Shown in pieces: positions 34,662 through 47,207 of a stretch of 64,000 nt of DNA. Under the pieces are notes generated by a model that was not told where the DNA came from, did not search any database, and worked only from the letters and a program-made list of their open reading frames with translations. Numbering within the stretch: the stretch's first letter is position 1; each line of letters starts with the position of its first letter. The stretch comes from Aerococcus viridans. Its GTDB lineage: Bacteria; Bacillota; Bacilli; Lactobacillales; Aerococcaceae. The position numbers were made by a program, and so were the translations under genes. Where the stretch lies: positions 1,426,001 to 1,490,000 of the forward strand of contig NZ_NBTM02000001.1 of the NCBI RefSeq assembly GCF_002083135.2, in the 5' to 3' direction.

Positions 34662-35920
34662 ATCAATTAAATAAAATTTTGAAAAATAGTAATATTAATA
34701 ATGGAATATGGTTATACATGCTCCAAATATTCAATACTGTAATACCATTAATAACGTTACCTTATGTGACTAGAGTTTTAGGAGCTAAACAGTACGGAGA
34801 TTTTGCAATAGCATTAAACATTATAAATTACATGGTTGTTATGGTAGATTATGGTTTTAATCTATCAGCGACTCGAAAAGTTGCTCTAAACAATAGCAAA
34901 GAAGGCTTAAATAGATTATTTTCTACAATTGTAATCATCAAACAGTTTTTGCTACTAATTGCTTTGATTATTCTTATAACATATTTATATTTTTCCGACT
35001 ATAATCAAACTCAAAATTTGGTATTTATGGTTTTATTTATTTCATTGATAGGATATTCGTTACAGCATAACTGGTTGTTTCAAGGATTACAACAAATGAA
35101 ATTTATTTCTATAATTAATATAACAGGTAGGTCAATATCAATATTACTAACATTTTTGTTAGTTAAAGGCCCAAACGATTTAATAATTTATGGTTTGTTA
35201 TACTCAATTTCTCCTGTTATTGGAGGGATTATGTCGGTTTTACTGGCTTTGACAAAATTTAAACTAAAGTTTGTTAAAGTACACATAGATAATCTTGTTG
35301 AAGAATTGAGGGACGGTTGGTATGTCTTTACTACTTCCTTTAGTAGTAAAGTATTCGGGTCAATTGGAATTACCTTTCTAGGAATATTTTCTTCTAGTAG
35401 TATAGTTGGAATTTATTCAGCTATAAATAAGATCCCAACGACGCTACTTATGGTATGGCAACCTATAAGCCAAATACTGTATCCTATCTCCAGCAAAAAA
35501 ATGGAGAAATCTTTCACTGAGGGTCTGTCATCAGTGAAAAAAAATTCCAAATATATTGTTCCCATTTTTATCATAGTAGCATTAGCTATCGCTATATTTT
35601 CAGAATCAATAATAAAATTAGTTTTCGGAAATGAGTATTATATTTATAGTTATTGGATATTTCCTTTACTAGGATGGATGATATTTTCAATAGTGAATAA
35701 TTTTATGGGCGTGCAAATTCTATTAGCAGCAGGTTTTGAAAAAGAGTACAGCAACGCATTTCAAATTAGTATTTGTATTAATATATTTTTGAATTTTGTA
35801 TTAATAAAACTTTTTGAAGGAAATGGTGCAGCAATTGCTCCATTTTTATCTGAACTGATACTTACATTTATCCTAAGTTTAAAAATAAAAGGAAAATTTA
35901 AAAATGGAGGTCAAAAATAA
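34658..35920 (+). CDS. Wzx-type oligosaccharide flippase
   Basis: A 420-residue MOP-superfamily transporter with about 12 TM helices. The N-terminus FNTVIPLITLPYVTRVLGAKQYGDF is the family hallmark. It turns the undecaprenyl-linked repeat unit across the membrane for the EpsG-like polymerase. GTG start overlapping the preceding stop; TAATG overlap with the following epimerase gene. Confidence 0.93.
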   Translation: MNQLNKILKNSNINNGIWLYMLQIFNTVIPLITLPYVTRVLGAKQYGDFAIALNIINYMVVMVDYGFNLSATRKVALNNSKEGLNRLFSTIVIIKQFLLLIALIILITYLYFSDYNQTQNLVFMVLFISLIGYSLQHNWLFQGLQQMKFISIINITGRSISILLTFLLVKGPNDLIIYGLLYSISPVIGGIMSVLLALTKFKLKFVKVHIDNLVEELRDGWYVFTTSFSSKVFGSIGITFLGIFSSSSIVGIYSAINKIPTTLLMVWQPISQILYPISSKKMEKSFTEGLSSVKKNSKYIVPIFIIVALAIAIFSESIIKLVFGNEYYIYSYWIFPLLGWMIFSIVNNFMGVQILLAAGFEKEYSNAFQISICINIFLNFVLIKLFEGNGAAIAPFLSELILTFILSLKIKGKFKNGGQK

Positions 35921-37014
35921 TGAAAAAAATAATGGTAGTATTTGGAACCAGACCGGAAGCCATTAAGATGAGTCCTGTGGTAAAAGAATTAAAAGCGCGA
36001 AAGTCAATTCAAACGATTGTTTGTGTTACAGGTCAACATAAAGAGATGTTGGAACAAGTTTTGAGTACATTTGATATTATACCGGATTATAATTTAGAAA
36101 TTATGAAAGATAACCAATCACTATTTGATGTGACTATCAATATTTTAGACCGTATTAAGATAGTTTTGGAAAAAGAGAATCCTGATGTTGTTTTAGTTCA
36201 TGGTGATACATCTACTACATTTGTAACTTCATTAGCTTGTTATTATAAACAAATTCCAGTAGGTCATATTGAAGCAGGTTTGCGGACGAATAATATATAC
36301 TCTCCATTTCCCGAAGAGTTTAATAGGCAAGCTGTAGGATTAGTTGCAAAATATCATTTTGCACCGACAATATCAGCAAAAGATAATCTTCTAAGTGAAG
36401 GGAAAAATTCTGATGATGTGTATGTAACAGGAAATACAGCTATCGATGCTTTAAAGACTACAGTAAACGATACATATACTCATGATTATTTGGATTGGGC
36501 ATCAGATAGTAGGCTAATTTTAATTACTGCACACAGAAGAGAAAACTTAGGTAAGCCCATGGAAAATATGTTTAAAGCTATTAAACGAATTATAGATGAG
36601 ACACCCGATGTTAAAGCAATTTATCCTATCCATATGAATCCAATGGTTAGGGACGCTGCAGAGAAAATTTTAGGACAAGTGGACAGAATTAAAATAATTG
36701 ATCCTTTAGAAGTTGTTGATTTTCATAACTTTATAGCGCGTTCTTATTTAATTTTAACTGATAGCGGGGGTATCCAAGAAGAGGCCCCTGGACTTGGTGT
36801 ACCAGTACTAGTAATGAGGGAAACTACTGAAAGACCTGAAGGTATACGAGCAGGTACTTTAAAATTAGTTGGAACAGATGAAGAAGTAATTTATAAAACT
36901 TTTAAAGAGCTTCTAGAAAATCAACAGATTTATGATTCAATGAGCAATGCGAGCAATCCTTATGGAGATGGTACGGCTGCAAAACAAATTGTAAATATAT
37001 TAGAAAAGAACTAA
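35920..37014 (+). CDS. wecB: UDP-N-acetylglucosamine 2-epimerase (non-hydrolysing)
   Basis: Interconverts UDP-GlcNAc and UDP-ManNAc. The 364 residues contain VVFGTRPEAIKMSPV, VHGDTSTTF, GHIEAGLRT and TDSGGIQEEAPGLGVPVLVMRETTERPEG, all diagnostic. Last gene of the cluster; GGAGG before the ATG. It suggests a ManNAc-containing repeat unit. The general MnaA function for teichoic acid linkage units is an alternative role. Confidence 0.95.
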   Translation: MKKIMVVFGTRPEAIKMSPVVKELKARKSIQTIVCVTGQHKEMLEQVLSTFDIIPDYNLEIMKDNQSLFDVTINILDRIKIVLEKENPDVVLVHGDTSTTFVTSLACYYKQIPVGHIEAGLRTNNIYSPFPEEFNRQAVGLVAKYHFAPTISAKDNLLSEGKNSDDVYVTGNTAIDALKTTVNDTYTHDYLDWASDSRLILITAHRRENLGKPMENMFKAIKRIIDETPDVKAIYPIHMNPMVRDAAEKILGQVDRIKIIDPLEVVDFHNFIARSYLILTDSGGIQEEAPGLGVPVLVMRETTERPEGIRAGTLKLVGTDEEVIYKTFKELLENQQIYDSMSNASNPYGDGTAAKQIVNILEKN

Positions 37015-37166
37015 AGGCTCATAATCGATAATGTATCAGAAAATTATGGTTCCATAGTATATAGGGCTGATAACTTTTTTGAAGAAAGAGTTCTGTATCA
37101 AATAGTGTTGGTAGGAAATTCTTAGGAATTTGGCTCTACAATATATAGGACTGATGACTTCAAAAA
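37015..37166. repeat. Degenerate insertion-sequence ends
   Basis: Three related segments: GGTTCCATAGTATATAGGGC near 37050, GTTCTGTATCAAATAGTGTTG near 37090 and GGCTCTACAATATATAGGAC near 37133. The last, followed by TGATGACTT, is matched in inverted form just right of the IS3 element (38853-38880). They look like ISL3-family termini. Confidence 0.4.
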
Positions 37167-37247
37167 TGAACTGCCCCCTGTCAAGTAGACAAGCAAATAA
37201 ACAAATTTTTGTGTGCCATGTATGAATTTCTCATGCATGGCTTTTTC

Positions 37248-38108
37248 TTATAATGGAATCCGTAATCCCATTGATAAAGTAACGCGTTTCGAGTTATAAA
37301 AGTTAATGTAAGTATTAATGGCGCTCTCTAAATCTTCAAAATATTCAAAATGTCTTCTTCTATAACAATCATCCTTAAGGATGCCCCAGAAACTTTCCAT
37401 AGGTCCGTTATCAATACAATAGCCTGGTCTCGACATACTTTGTATAACCTCATTTCTCTTTATATATTCTTTGAACCAATGGGAAGTATACTGATAACCA
37501 CGATCACTATGTATCAAAGTCTTATTTGGTAACAGTTGACCTTCAATTTGCTTAAATGTTTCAGCTACGAGGTGGTTGTTATTGGAAATTCCTAATTTCC
37601 ACGCAATAATTTTCTTCTCACCATAATCCAAAACTGCACTCAAATAGGCTTTAGAGTGGTTATTGTATTTTAATTCTGTTACATCAGTTAACAGGACTTC
37701 ATTTGCTTTATAAGTTTTTTTGAATTCGCGATTTAACACATTTTCAGCTACATTTTGTGGTTTATGCGGTTTATAGTGGTATCGTTTCTTACGAATAACT
37801 GATTTTATACCTAAATGAGTCATTACTCTGCATACACATTTATGATTAGCTTTCTCCTCACAATAGTGATTCAAATAAATCGTCATTTCCTATATCCATA
37901 TATACCATTAACTTCTTCATTCACGTCAATAATTGTCTTCATGATATTATTTAAGCGTATTTCCTCAGCCGTCGGCTTTCGTTTTAACCACTTATAATAT
38001 CCAGCACGACTAACCCCTAATACCTGACATAAAAGAGTTATTTTGAATCCTTTTTCTTTTAGGCAGGAGATGGTTTGAAATTCCGCTTCATATCGTGCTC
38101 TTTTAATA
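37248..38108 (-). pseudogene. IS3-family orfB transposase, frameshifted
   Basis: The DDE integrase part (212 codons from 37886 down to 37248) contains LLTDVTEL, LIHSDRGYQYTS and a late MESFWGILK, the three catalytic regions of rve transposases. The N-terminal part (CLKEKGFKITLLCQVLGVSRAGYYKW ... EVNGIYGYR) is in another frame and ends in a stop at about 37890; one missing A in AGGAAATG would restore GYRKMTIYLNHY. So orfB is broken as sequenced. Confidence 0.8.
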
Positions 38109-38790
38109 TCGACCCTCTTTCTATCTCCTCGAGCTTTTTTAATACCGCATTCTCTGTTTTTAAGTACTCATTTTTAGCTTTTAAAGTAGCTATTTCTGTA
38201 CGTAACTGTTCAGTTTCAGTTTGAATCGTAGAAGGTTTTCGGCGTCCTCGTCCATCTATTAGGCCTTCACTTCCATGTTTTTTATATTTTTGAACCCATA
38301 AGTAAACGTTATTATAAGATACTTGATATTTTTTTGCTGTTTGCATATATGATAAGTTATTGGATAAACAATCCTTGACCATTTCTATTCGCTCACTGGT
38401 CGTTGTTTTTCTCATTTTCATAGTGTACAACTCGGGTTTCGTACTGTAACTCTTACTACTTTTACCCTCAGTATACTTCATTATCCAATAACTTACAGTT
38501 GCTACAGCAGGAACATTGAATCTTAGTGTTAGATCTCGAAGAGATCCCTCATCGTTTAAATAAGCATTAACTACCTCTTGTTTAAATTCTTCAGAATATA
38601 TATTATTTAATTTTCTAGGTTTCAAAGCCTCTAAACCATACTTTCGATATTTATTATCATATTGATAGAATATTGTATTATGTATCGATAACCCATACTC
38701 TGTTACCAAAGTTGGATAATTTATACCATCTTTGATGAACATCAGAATATATTTTTCTAACACATCTGCAGAATATACTTTTCTATTCAT
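38059..38790 (-). CDS. IS3-family orfA (helix-turn-helix subunit)
   Basis: A 243-residue protein with several helix-turn-helix modules (IHNTIFYQYDNKYRKYG; FNVPAVATVSYWIMKY; SNNLSYMQTAKKYQVSYNNVYLWVQKY) and a C-terminal leucine-zipper-like segment (TETEQLRTEIATLKAKNEYL). This is the InsE/IS150 OrfA plan. Its 3' end overlaps the start of orfB, as needed for the family's ribosomal frameshift. Confidence 0.85.
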   Translation of the reverse strand: MNRKVYSADVLEKYILMFIKDGINYPTLVTEYGLSIHNTIFYQYDNKYRKYGLEALKPRKLNNIYSEEFKQEVVNAYLNDEGSLRDLTLRFNVPAVATVSYWIMKYTEGKSSKSYSTKPELYTMKMRKTTTSERIEMVKDCLSNNLSYMQTAKKYQVSYNNVYLWVQKYKKHGSEGLIDGRGRRKPSTIQTETEQLRTEIATLKAKNEYLKTENAVLKKLEEIERGSILKEHDMKRNFKPSPA

Positions 38791-38946
38791 AAAAAAATCC
38801 CCTCTAAAGTAGACTTATTTTATTAAGTGTCTGCTTTAGAGGGAGCATATCAAAAAGTCATTAGTTCTATATTTTTTTACAAAATAAGAGGAATCTCTAT
38901 TATCATAAAGTTAACCACAATCATAGATAGAATAGGAGATTCCCGT

Positions 38947-39375
38947 ATGAATAAGGTTATCAATACCACGTTGCAATTGAAAGATGAAAATATAACCTTT
39001 GAAGATAAAGTTGAAGAAATAACAGTTAAGAATATAAAGTCACCGATCTATTTCGGCAGGTTAGATGTAAATCCTCAGTATTGTCCAGCCTGCGGCTGTG
39101 TTAAACAAGGAAATAGTATCGTTAAGAATGGGGCTAAAAAAATCCAGAATCACGCTAACAAATATATCAGGGTTACCTGCCTACCTTGAATTACGAAAAC
39201 AACGCTATCACTGTAGAGAATGTGATAGCTACTTCACTGCTAAATCAGAGGTAGTCGGTGATAACTATTTTATTTATAAGCGCGTTAAACGGATGATATT
39301 AGACTTTGCTACCAATGCGTGGTCACTTAAAGATATCGCAACGGCATGCAACGTTTCTGGTGAAGAAACTTCAGG
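38947..39375 (+). pseudogene. ISL3-family transposase, truncated
   Basis: N-terminal part only: YCPACGCVKQGN and, after a frameshift near 39150, LPAYLELRKQRYHCRECDSYFTAKSEVV, the zinc ribbon of ISL3 transposases, then the HTH region MILDFATNAWSLKDIATACNVS. After about 39370 the sequence switches to an unrelated polysaccharide-type gene; the DDE catalytic part is missing. Confidence 0.8.
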
Positions 39376-40462
39376 CAAACTGACTTATATCCCAATTATC
39401 GGTATCCTTATATTCAAGCTTAGGGCTTGTGATGCGTGTGGAGTCAAAAATGAATCGACTGAAGATATTATTAAGTATGGCTTTAGAACGACATTTGTAA
39501 GATTACCTGATGGTCCGGCGAATTTGGCTGATTATGATATTGAGGTTGTAGAAGTGCTTTTGGATGATTTTGATGAGAAATCTCATTTTCCCTATATAAC
39601 TGTTGAAATCCTTGGTAGTGTGAAGAATTTGGATGTGATAAAAGTGCATTTACGTGGAGTAGATAAGCTGTTTGTTAATAGTGGCAGCTACTTTAATGAT
39701 GAGTGGACTGAAGGGCAAATGGCTAAGCTATTTAAGATTTTTCATACCTATGTTATTGGCAGACCAAATGGGTACTCCGAGGGTGTTTACTGGCAATAGG
39801 CTTGGACCTTTTTACTTGGGAAAAGCGTTCTTTACCAATATGTTTGGGCGGATGAAGTCCTTAAAGGTGGCAGCGAGAGACCAAATATATTCAAAAATCT
39901 GGGTTGATCAATTGGCAACGTCTCATGAGGTTACTTTCATTCGTGATGACTTGCCTATCATTCATCTAGATATTCAAGCTATGACACTAACAATTAGGTC
40001 GATCCAGATCGCTATATTGTGCGGGAGGGCTAACAACTATTGAATGTGAATAAAAATTTTGTAGGAGATATGAAGCGCTATCATGATTTAGTTATTGTCT
40101 TTCTATCATTAATAGTGGAAATGATTTGGAACAGTTCTTGAACGAGCGAATTCTTGAATTGATTTTAATCAATTATTCAGATAAAGATTATTTACCGATG
40201 CAAAATGCGTTGCGTATTTTGGGTCAAGCAGAAATAGTGATTACTTCTCATTATCATGCCTTAGTTTTGTCCATTGCTAATAAGGGGCTAATTTTTTCAG
40301 TGATGAAGGATGAGGTGGGCGATAAAGGGGATTACTACAATAATAAATGGTGGTTTAACTCAACAAGTTTTTGATGATTTAGGTATCGATGAGACACGTT
40401 TAATGAAAATAAATTTCGCAGATACTTTTGAAATGGTGAAAAATTTTACTATCATAGGTTGA
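39375..40462 (+). pseudogene. Broken polysaccharide pyruvyl transferase
   Basis: Three frames encode parts of a PS_pyruv_trans protein: RTTFVRLPDGPANLADYDI ... KLFVNSGSYFNDEWTEGQM, then FTGNRLGPFYLGKAF ... VAARDQIYSKIW and TFIRDDLPIIHLD, then NALRILGQAEIVITSHYHALVLSIANKG (the SxxHA motif), and lastly QQVFDDLGIDETRLMKINFADTF before the stop at 40460. At least three frame changes. It once added pyruvate ketals to a surface glycan. Confidence 0.72.
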
Positions 40463-40981
40463 ACAGCAAAATCACTACATATCACAATTTTTTCTTAGAA
40501 AACATAATTGTACTGATTCAATTACGTATAGATTATAAAAATGAGTATATGACAAGTAATATTGTATAAATAAGAAAAAACCTTTCTTTCGAGCTATATC
40601 TAGGACTATAATGTAAGGGGATACAAAGTTTATCTAGCAATATAAATTGATCAAGAAACACAACATGATATATAATTGCGAGCAAATTTGTATCTTTATA
40701 TTCTAAACTGAGGGAGATTTCTAAATAAAACATGTAATTTCGTTTTGCCAATGTTTGTGTGAATAACCTTTTTCAAATATCCGTTTTACATTCACGGTTA
40801 TGAAGAGAAAAAACGCAAAAGTATGTTGTTGTTATTTTGTATTTTTAGTCAGTATACATTCTATGGGATGTTGTTTTAATATATGTTGAAATACAGAATA
40901 TGATTGTACATTTATTGATATGAAGATCAGTAACAGTTGGTGCGTGGCATTTATTTTTATAATGAAATTGTGGTGGAGAAA
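40463..40981. other. AT-rich noncoding gap
   Basis: About 520 bases with no convincing frame. A TATAAT at 40958-40963, with TTGGTG 15 bases upstream, may be the promoter of the next gene. Nothing else recognised. Confidence 0.4.
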
Positions 40982-41503
40982 ATGGATAAAGTAGCTATTA
41001 TCGGTGCAACGAACGCGATTGGCCGTCAGGCGGTAGAACAATTTTCTATGGCGGGCTATGAAGTCATCGCTGCACATTATGAAGATGTTGAAGTTCCAAA
41101 CTTACCCGGTGTGGAATATATTTTTATTCAACCGGGGGATACTGCGATTGTTGAGGATATCTTGGAGCAAGCGCGGATTGTGATATTACCGGTAGTTACA
41201 GAAATCTGTGATATTCCAAAACTTATTAACTATGAGGAACGGTTATTCAATATTATTGACATCTGTGAAGACTTACCGATAGATGAATTTTACTATACTG
41301 TAGCGAGTGCTGAGCATCCAGATGAGATTGATTTTGAAATGAAGCAAGTACAAAAACGATTAAAAGCATATATCGAGAACGCTGACTTAAATCAACAGCC
41401 AATCGATATGTTTAAATTTGCAGATCAATTTACTGAATTGATCCAAAGGGATGTTGCTTCGCTTGCAAGGAAACACAATAATACGATTATATTTGATTTT
41501 TGA
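40982..41503 (+). CDS. Rossmann-fold NAD(P)-binding protein, function unknown
   Basis: A 173-residue protein beginning KVAIIGATNAIGRQAVEQF, a GxxxxxG dinucleotide-binding turn as in atypical short-chain reductases. The rest does not carry a Tyr-x3-Lys active site, so a reductase role is doubtful; a C-terminal helical part is rich in acidic residues. The ATG at 40982 follows GTGGAGAA; an upstream in-frame start at 40937 has no site. GC content is higher than in the debris to its left, so this is where more typical chromosome resumes. Confidence 0.65.
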   Translation: MDKVAIIGATNAIGRQAVEQFSMAGYEVIAAHYEDVEVPNLPGVEYIFIQPGDTAIVEDILEQARIVILPVVTEICDIPKLINYEERLFNIIDICEDLPIDEFYYTVASAEHPDEIDFEMKQVQKRLKAYIENADLNQQPIDMFKFADQFTELIQRDVASLARKHNNTIIFDF

Positions 41504-41587
41504 AAATGACTCCTTTCTTTTCATTCGATGATTTCCATGTGGTAAGATAAGACAAAAGGAAATTGCTTATCAAAATGGGGAATGCAG

Positions 41588-42169
41588 ATGAAAGGAATTA
41601 ATCTTGTTCGACTTGCGGGCTTTTTTGCCGGCATGAGTATCGCTGTTGGGTTAGTATGTGTGATTACCATCAGTAACCTCATTGTTGATGAGGAACCGAA
41701 AGTATCGGATATTATTGTTGTACCAGAAGGCGCTAGTGAGCGGGCTGGTGAAGCAGTTGATTTGCTTGAAGCAGGTTATTCACGGTCAGGAAAAATTATT
41801 GTAAGTCCACTAACCCAGTCAAATCTAGATTTTTATGTGGGAGCGGGTGCACCAAGTGATGCTTTAATTAACGAAGGGAACGCTACGTCTACCTATACCA
41901 ACGCACGAAACACCTTGAAGATGATGCAAGAAATGGGCTATGATTCAGCCATTATTACTTCATCTGACTACCATATGCTGCGGACAAAAATGATTTACGA
42001 ACGGCAAAATCGCCATTACGGGTTTGATTTAACATACGTCGCTACCTATCATGATGTTGCCGGTGAGGAAGTGACTTGGTGGCAAGCCAATCGTCAAGCT
42101 GGCTTTAAAGAAATCAAGAAATTTTGGGGCTACATGTTCTTCCTTTACCATTGGGTAGATGAAGACTAG
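41588..42169 (+). CDS. DUF218 (YdcF/SanA-like) membrane-anchored protein
   Basis: A 193-residue protein: N-terminal TM anchor (about 8-30), then an extracytoplasmic DUF218 domain with DIIVVPEGASERAGEAVDLL, GNATSTYTNARNTLKMM (family: E-x-x-S-x-x-T-x-x-N) and ITSSDYHMLRTKMIYER (family: VTSxYHxxRA). These proteins affect envelope or vancomycin tolerance in other bacteria; the reaction is not known. GGGGAATGCAG precedes the ATG at 41588; an ATG at 41582 is also possible. Confidence 0.88.
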   Translation: MKGINLVRLAGFFAGMSIAVGLVCVITISNLIVDEEPKVSDIIVVPEGASERAGEAVDLLEAGYSRSGKIIVSPLTQSNLDFYVGAGAPSDALINEGNATSTYTNARNTLKMMQEMGYDSAIITSSDYHMLRTKMIYERQNRHYGFDLTYVATYHDVAGEEVTWWQANRQAGFKEIKKFWGYMFFLYHWVDED

Positions 42170-42183
42170 CAAGTGAGTAAAAA

Positions 42184-42212
42184 AGTCATCCAACTAGGGT
42201 GGCTTTTTTTAG
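42184..42212 (+). terminator. Terminator after the DUF218 gene
   Basis: AGTCATCC / GGTGGCT stem (one wobble) and seven T residues. Confidence 0.75.
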
Positions 42213-42446
42213 CCGTAAATGCGGCATATTTGACGTATTTTCGCCTATTGCAGGCCAAGGTATTACTCTAGTAGGGACAAGGGACTTCTCAAATCCTTAG
42301 AATAAGCGCTAAGTACTCGGTACGGGCGTTACAGTTATAACACGATACAAGCAGTCGGTCTGCTAAATTTTGTTTAAGTGCATAGTAAAATGTATAATGA
42401 AGACAACGAAAATTCCGAAATTTTTTAAAAAAGCTAAGGGGTATAT

Positions 42447-43180
42447 ATGGTTAACGAATTTTTTACATCCGGTAAATCTTTTTCAGAAATGGAAAATTCA
42501 GTTTTAGAATATTTAAAGTTACATAAAAGTAATCTTAAGCAGCTAACTATTCAAAAAGTAGCTGATGAGACGTATATATCAAAGTCGACGATTTTTCGTT
42601 TAAGTAAGAAGTTAGGTTTTGAAGGGTTTACGGATATGATATATCACTTGAGTAAACAGGATGTAAATGTTGAAAATAAGGACCTAGATACCTACGTCAG
42701 GGGCATTAATGAAGATGTGAGAAATATTTTCATACAAAATGAAAAGGCACTAGCACAATTTAGACAAATGATACGAGCAAATAAAAGTGCCTTATACGTA
42801 ATTGGAACGGGGTATTCTGGTATTTTAGGTGAGTATTTTTATAAAAGGTGCTTGGGAAAGGTGAACTTGTTTATTACGCGAATGGTGCTGATTCAAATAC
42901 ATTATACTTAAACAACCTAAATCGTATTTCAAACATTATCTGTATTTCTAAAAGCGGGGAAACAGCACTGGTCAATAATAAGGCCATGATTGCGAAAGAA
43001 CATGGTAAAGGGGTGATTTCTTTCACGCATTCCTCTGACAATACGTTGGCCAAGCAATCAGATATCGCTTTTATAGTAGATGATAACCAGTTTTTAGATC
43101 GTAATAATGTATATTCAACCCACTTTTATTCTTTACTCTTTCTTTACTTGGAGTATGTCATTGAAGAATCGTTTAAATAG
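42447..43180 (+). pseudogene. RpiR/MurR-family sugar regulator, frameshifted
   Basis: The first 130 codons hold the RpiR HTH (LTIQKVADETYISKSTIFRL) and the start of the SIS domain (ALYVIGTGYSG); the rest of the SIS domain (NIICISKSGETALVNNKAMIAKEHGKGVISFTH) is in another frame. Adding one A in TATAAAAGGTGC near 42845 would give a continuous 244-residue protein, the normal length. It lies upstream of the PTS/GH4 operon and was surely its regulator. As sequenced, the sugar-sensing domain is lost. Confidence 0.82.
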
Positions 43181-43185
43181 TAAGC

Positions 43186-43224
43186 AAAGCGTCATTATCC
43201 TTTGATTGGGTTGACGCTTTTTTT
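43186..43224 (+). terminator. Terminator after the RpiR gene
   Basis: AAAGCGTCA / TGACGCTTT stem with a 17-base loop and T-run. Confidence 0.75.
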
Positions 43225-43279
43225 ATGGAAAATGTTTCATTTTTAAGAAAAAATGTTCAAAAATACTAAGAGCAAACAT

Positions 43280-43308
43280 TTGTAAGCGTTTTAATGTTAA
43301 AGTAGTTT
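43280..43308 (+). promoter_or_regulatory. PTS operon promoter with overlapping cre site
   Basis: TGTAAGCGTTTTAA (43281-43294) fits the CcpA cre pattern TGnnAnCGnTnnCA except for the final CA. It overlaps a possible -35 TTGTAA; TAGTTT 17 bases later would be a weak -10. Glucose repression by CcpA is the likely meaning. Repeated AATGTT motifs at about 43230 and 43250 may be RpiR sites. Confidence 0.5.
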
Positions 43309-43329
43309 TATTCAAAGGAGGTTCGAAAT

Positions 43330-46307
<2,978 letters not shown>

Positions 46308-46316
46308 GAGTCATGT

Positions 46317-47207
46317 ATGAAGATAACAGTGATAGGATTAGGTAAAATGGGTTTAGCCTTAGCTAAACAATTAATGAAACAAGGACAGCATATTAACGGA
46401 TTCGACTTGAATCCGTTAATTGTTGACCAATTAGAAACCGATAAGTGTCAGCTATTAACTGATTTAAGAGTTTTGGCGGATACTGCAGACAAGAATGTAG
46501 TATTTTCTTTACTGCCTTCTGGTGAACCAACCAAATCTACTATGAAAACTTTAAAAGATATCCTACGCCCGGGTGATGTGGTTGTTGATTTCTCAAATTC
46601 TTTTTATAAGGATTCTTTGGATAATTTTGCGCTATTTGAAGAAAAAGCTATCCTATATTATGATTGCGGGATTTCAGGTGGGGTTGAGGGTGCTTTACAC
46701 GGAGCTTGCATGATGGTAGGTGGGCCAGACCCATTGGATCAGCAAGTGGATGATGTATTGAAGGGGCTTTGTGTACCTGGTGGTTATCGCTTTTATCCTG
46801 AGCCGGGTAGTGGCCATTATTTAAAGATGGTTCATAACGGTATTGAATATGGGATGATGCAGGCAATTGCTGAGGGACTTCATTTACTGAAAGCGCAAAG
46901 TCATTATGCCTTTAAATTGGATGATGTAGTTGGTAACTGGTCTAGAGGCTCTATTATTGAATCAGCTTTATTAGACAATATTTACGATGAGTTGAATCAA
47001 GATACTTTATTAGGCAATTTCCAACATAAAGTTGCTGCTTCAGGTGAGGCGAAATGGATGGTTAATGAAGCCTTAACTGAGGAAGTCCCAACACCTGTCA
47101 TCGCCTTATCATTGATGAACCGGAATGCGAGTCTACATGAAGTTTCTTTCTCAAATCAAGTGATTTCAGCAATGCGTTATCGATTTGGGGGGCATAAAGA
47201 ATATTGA
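46317..47207 (+). CDS. Short 6-phosphogluconate dehydrogenase-like protein (GntZ/YqeC type)
   Basis: A 296-residue protein with ITVIGLGKMGLALAKQL (NAD(P) fold), YDCGISGGVEGALHGACMMVGG (substrate loop) and GHYLKMVHNGIEYGMMQAIAEG (catalytic Lys/Asn helix), all of the decarboxylating 6-phosphogluconate dehydrogenase family. It is the short form (about 300 residues rather than 470) found in gluconate operons. It would turn 6-phosphogluconate to ribulose 5-phosphate and CO2. Its TGA overlaps the kinase ATG. Confidence 0.88.
   Translation: MKITVIGLGKMGLALAKQLMKQGQHINGFDLNPLIVDQLETDKCQLLTDLRVLADTADKNVVFSLLPSGEPTKSTMKTLKDILRPGDVVVDFSNSFYKDSLDNFALFEEKAILYYDCGISGGVEGALHGACMMVGGPDPLDQQVDDVLKGLCVPGGYRFYPEPGSGHYLKMVHNGIEYGMMQAIAEGLHLLKAQSHYAFKLDDVVGNWSRGSIIESALLDNIYDELNQDTLLGNFQHKVAASGEAKWMVNEALTEEVPTPVIALSLMNRNASLHEVSFSNQVISAMRYRFGGHKEY

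Larger units (their letters stand above)
37167..38852 (-). mobile_element. IS3-family (IS150-like) insertion sequence
   Basis: Terminal inverted repeats begin TGAACTGCCCCCTGTCAAG at 37167 and, on the other strand, TGATATGCTCCCTCTAAAG ending at 38852; 17 of the first 24 positions agree. It encodes orfA and a frameshifted orfB on the minus strand. Runs of A on both sides could be the target duplication, which is not distinctive enough to prove. At 1,686 bp it is longer than the usual 1.2-1.5 kb. Confidence 0.8.

Noticed and set aside
39098-39799. 233-codon frame as one protein
   Set aside because: It joins an ISL3 zinc ribbon to a pyruvyltransferase N-terminus across a deletion junction near 39370 and has no start signals; it is a chimera of two pseudogenes.
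42184-42212. GGGTGG near a terminator, suggestive of a T-box
   Set aside because: It is only the right arm of a short terminator stem; no upstream T-box elements or tRNA-synthetase/amino-acid gene follows.
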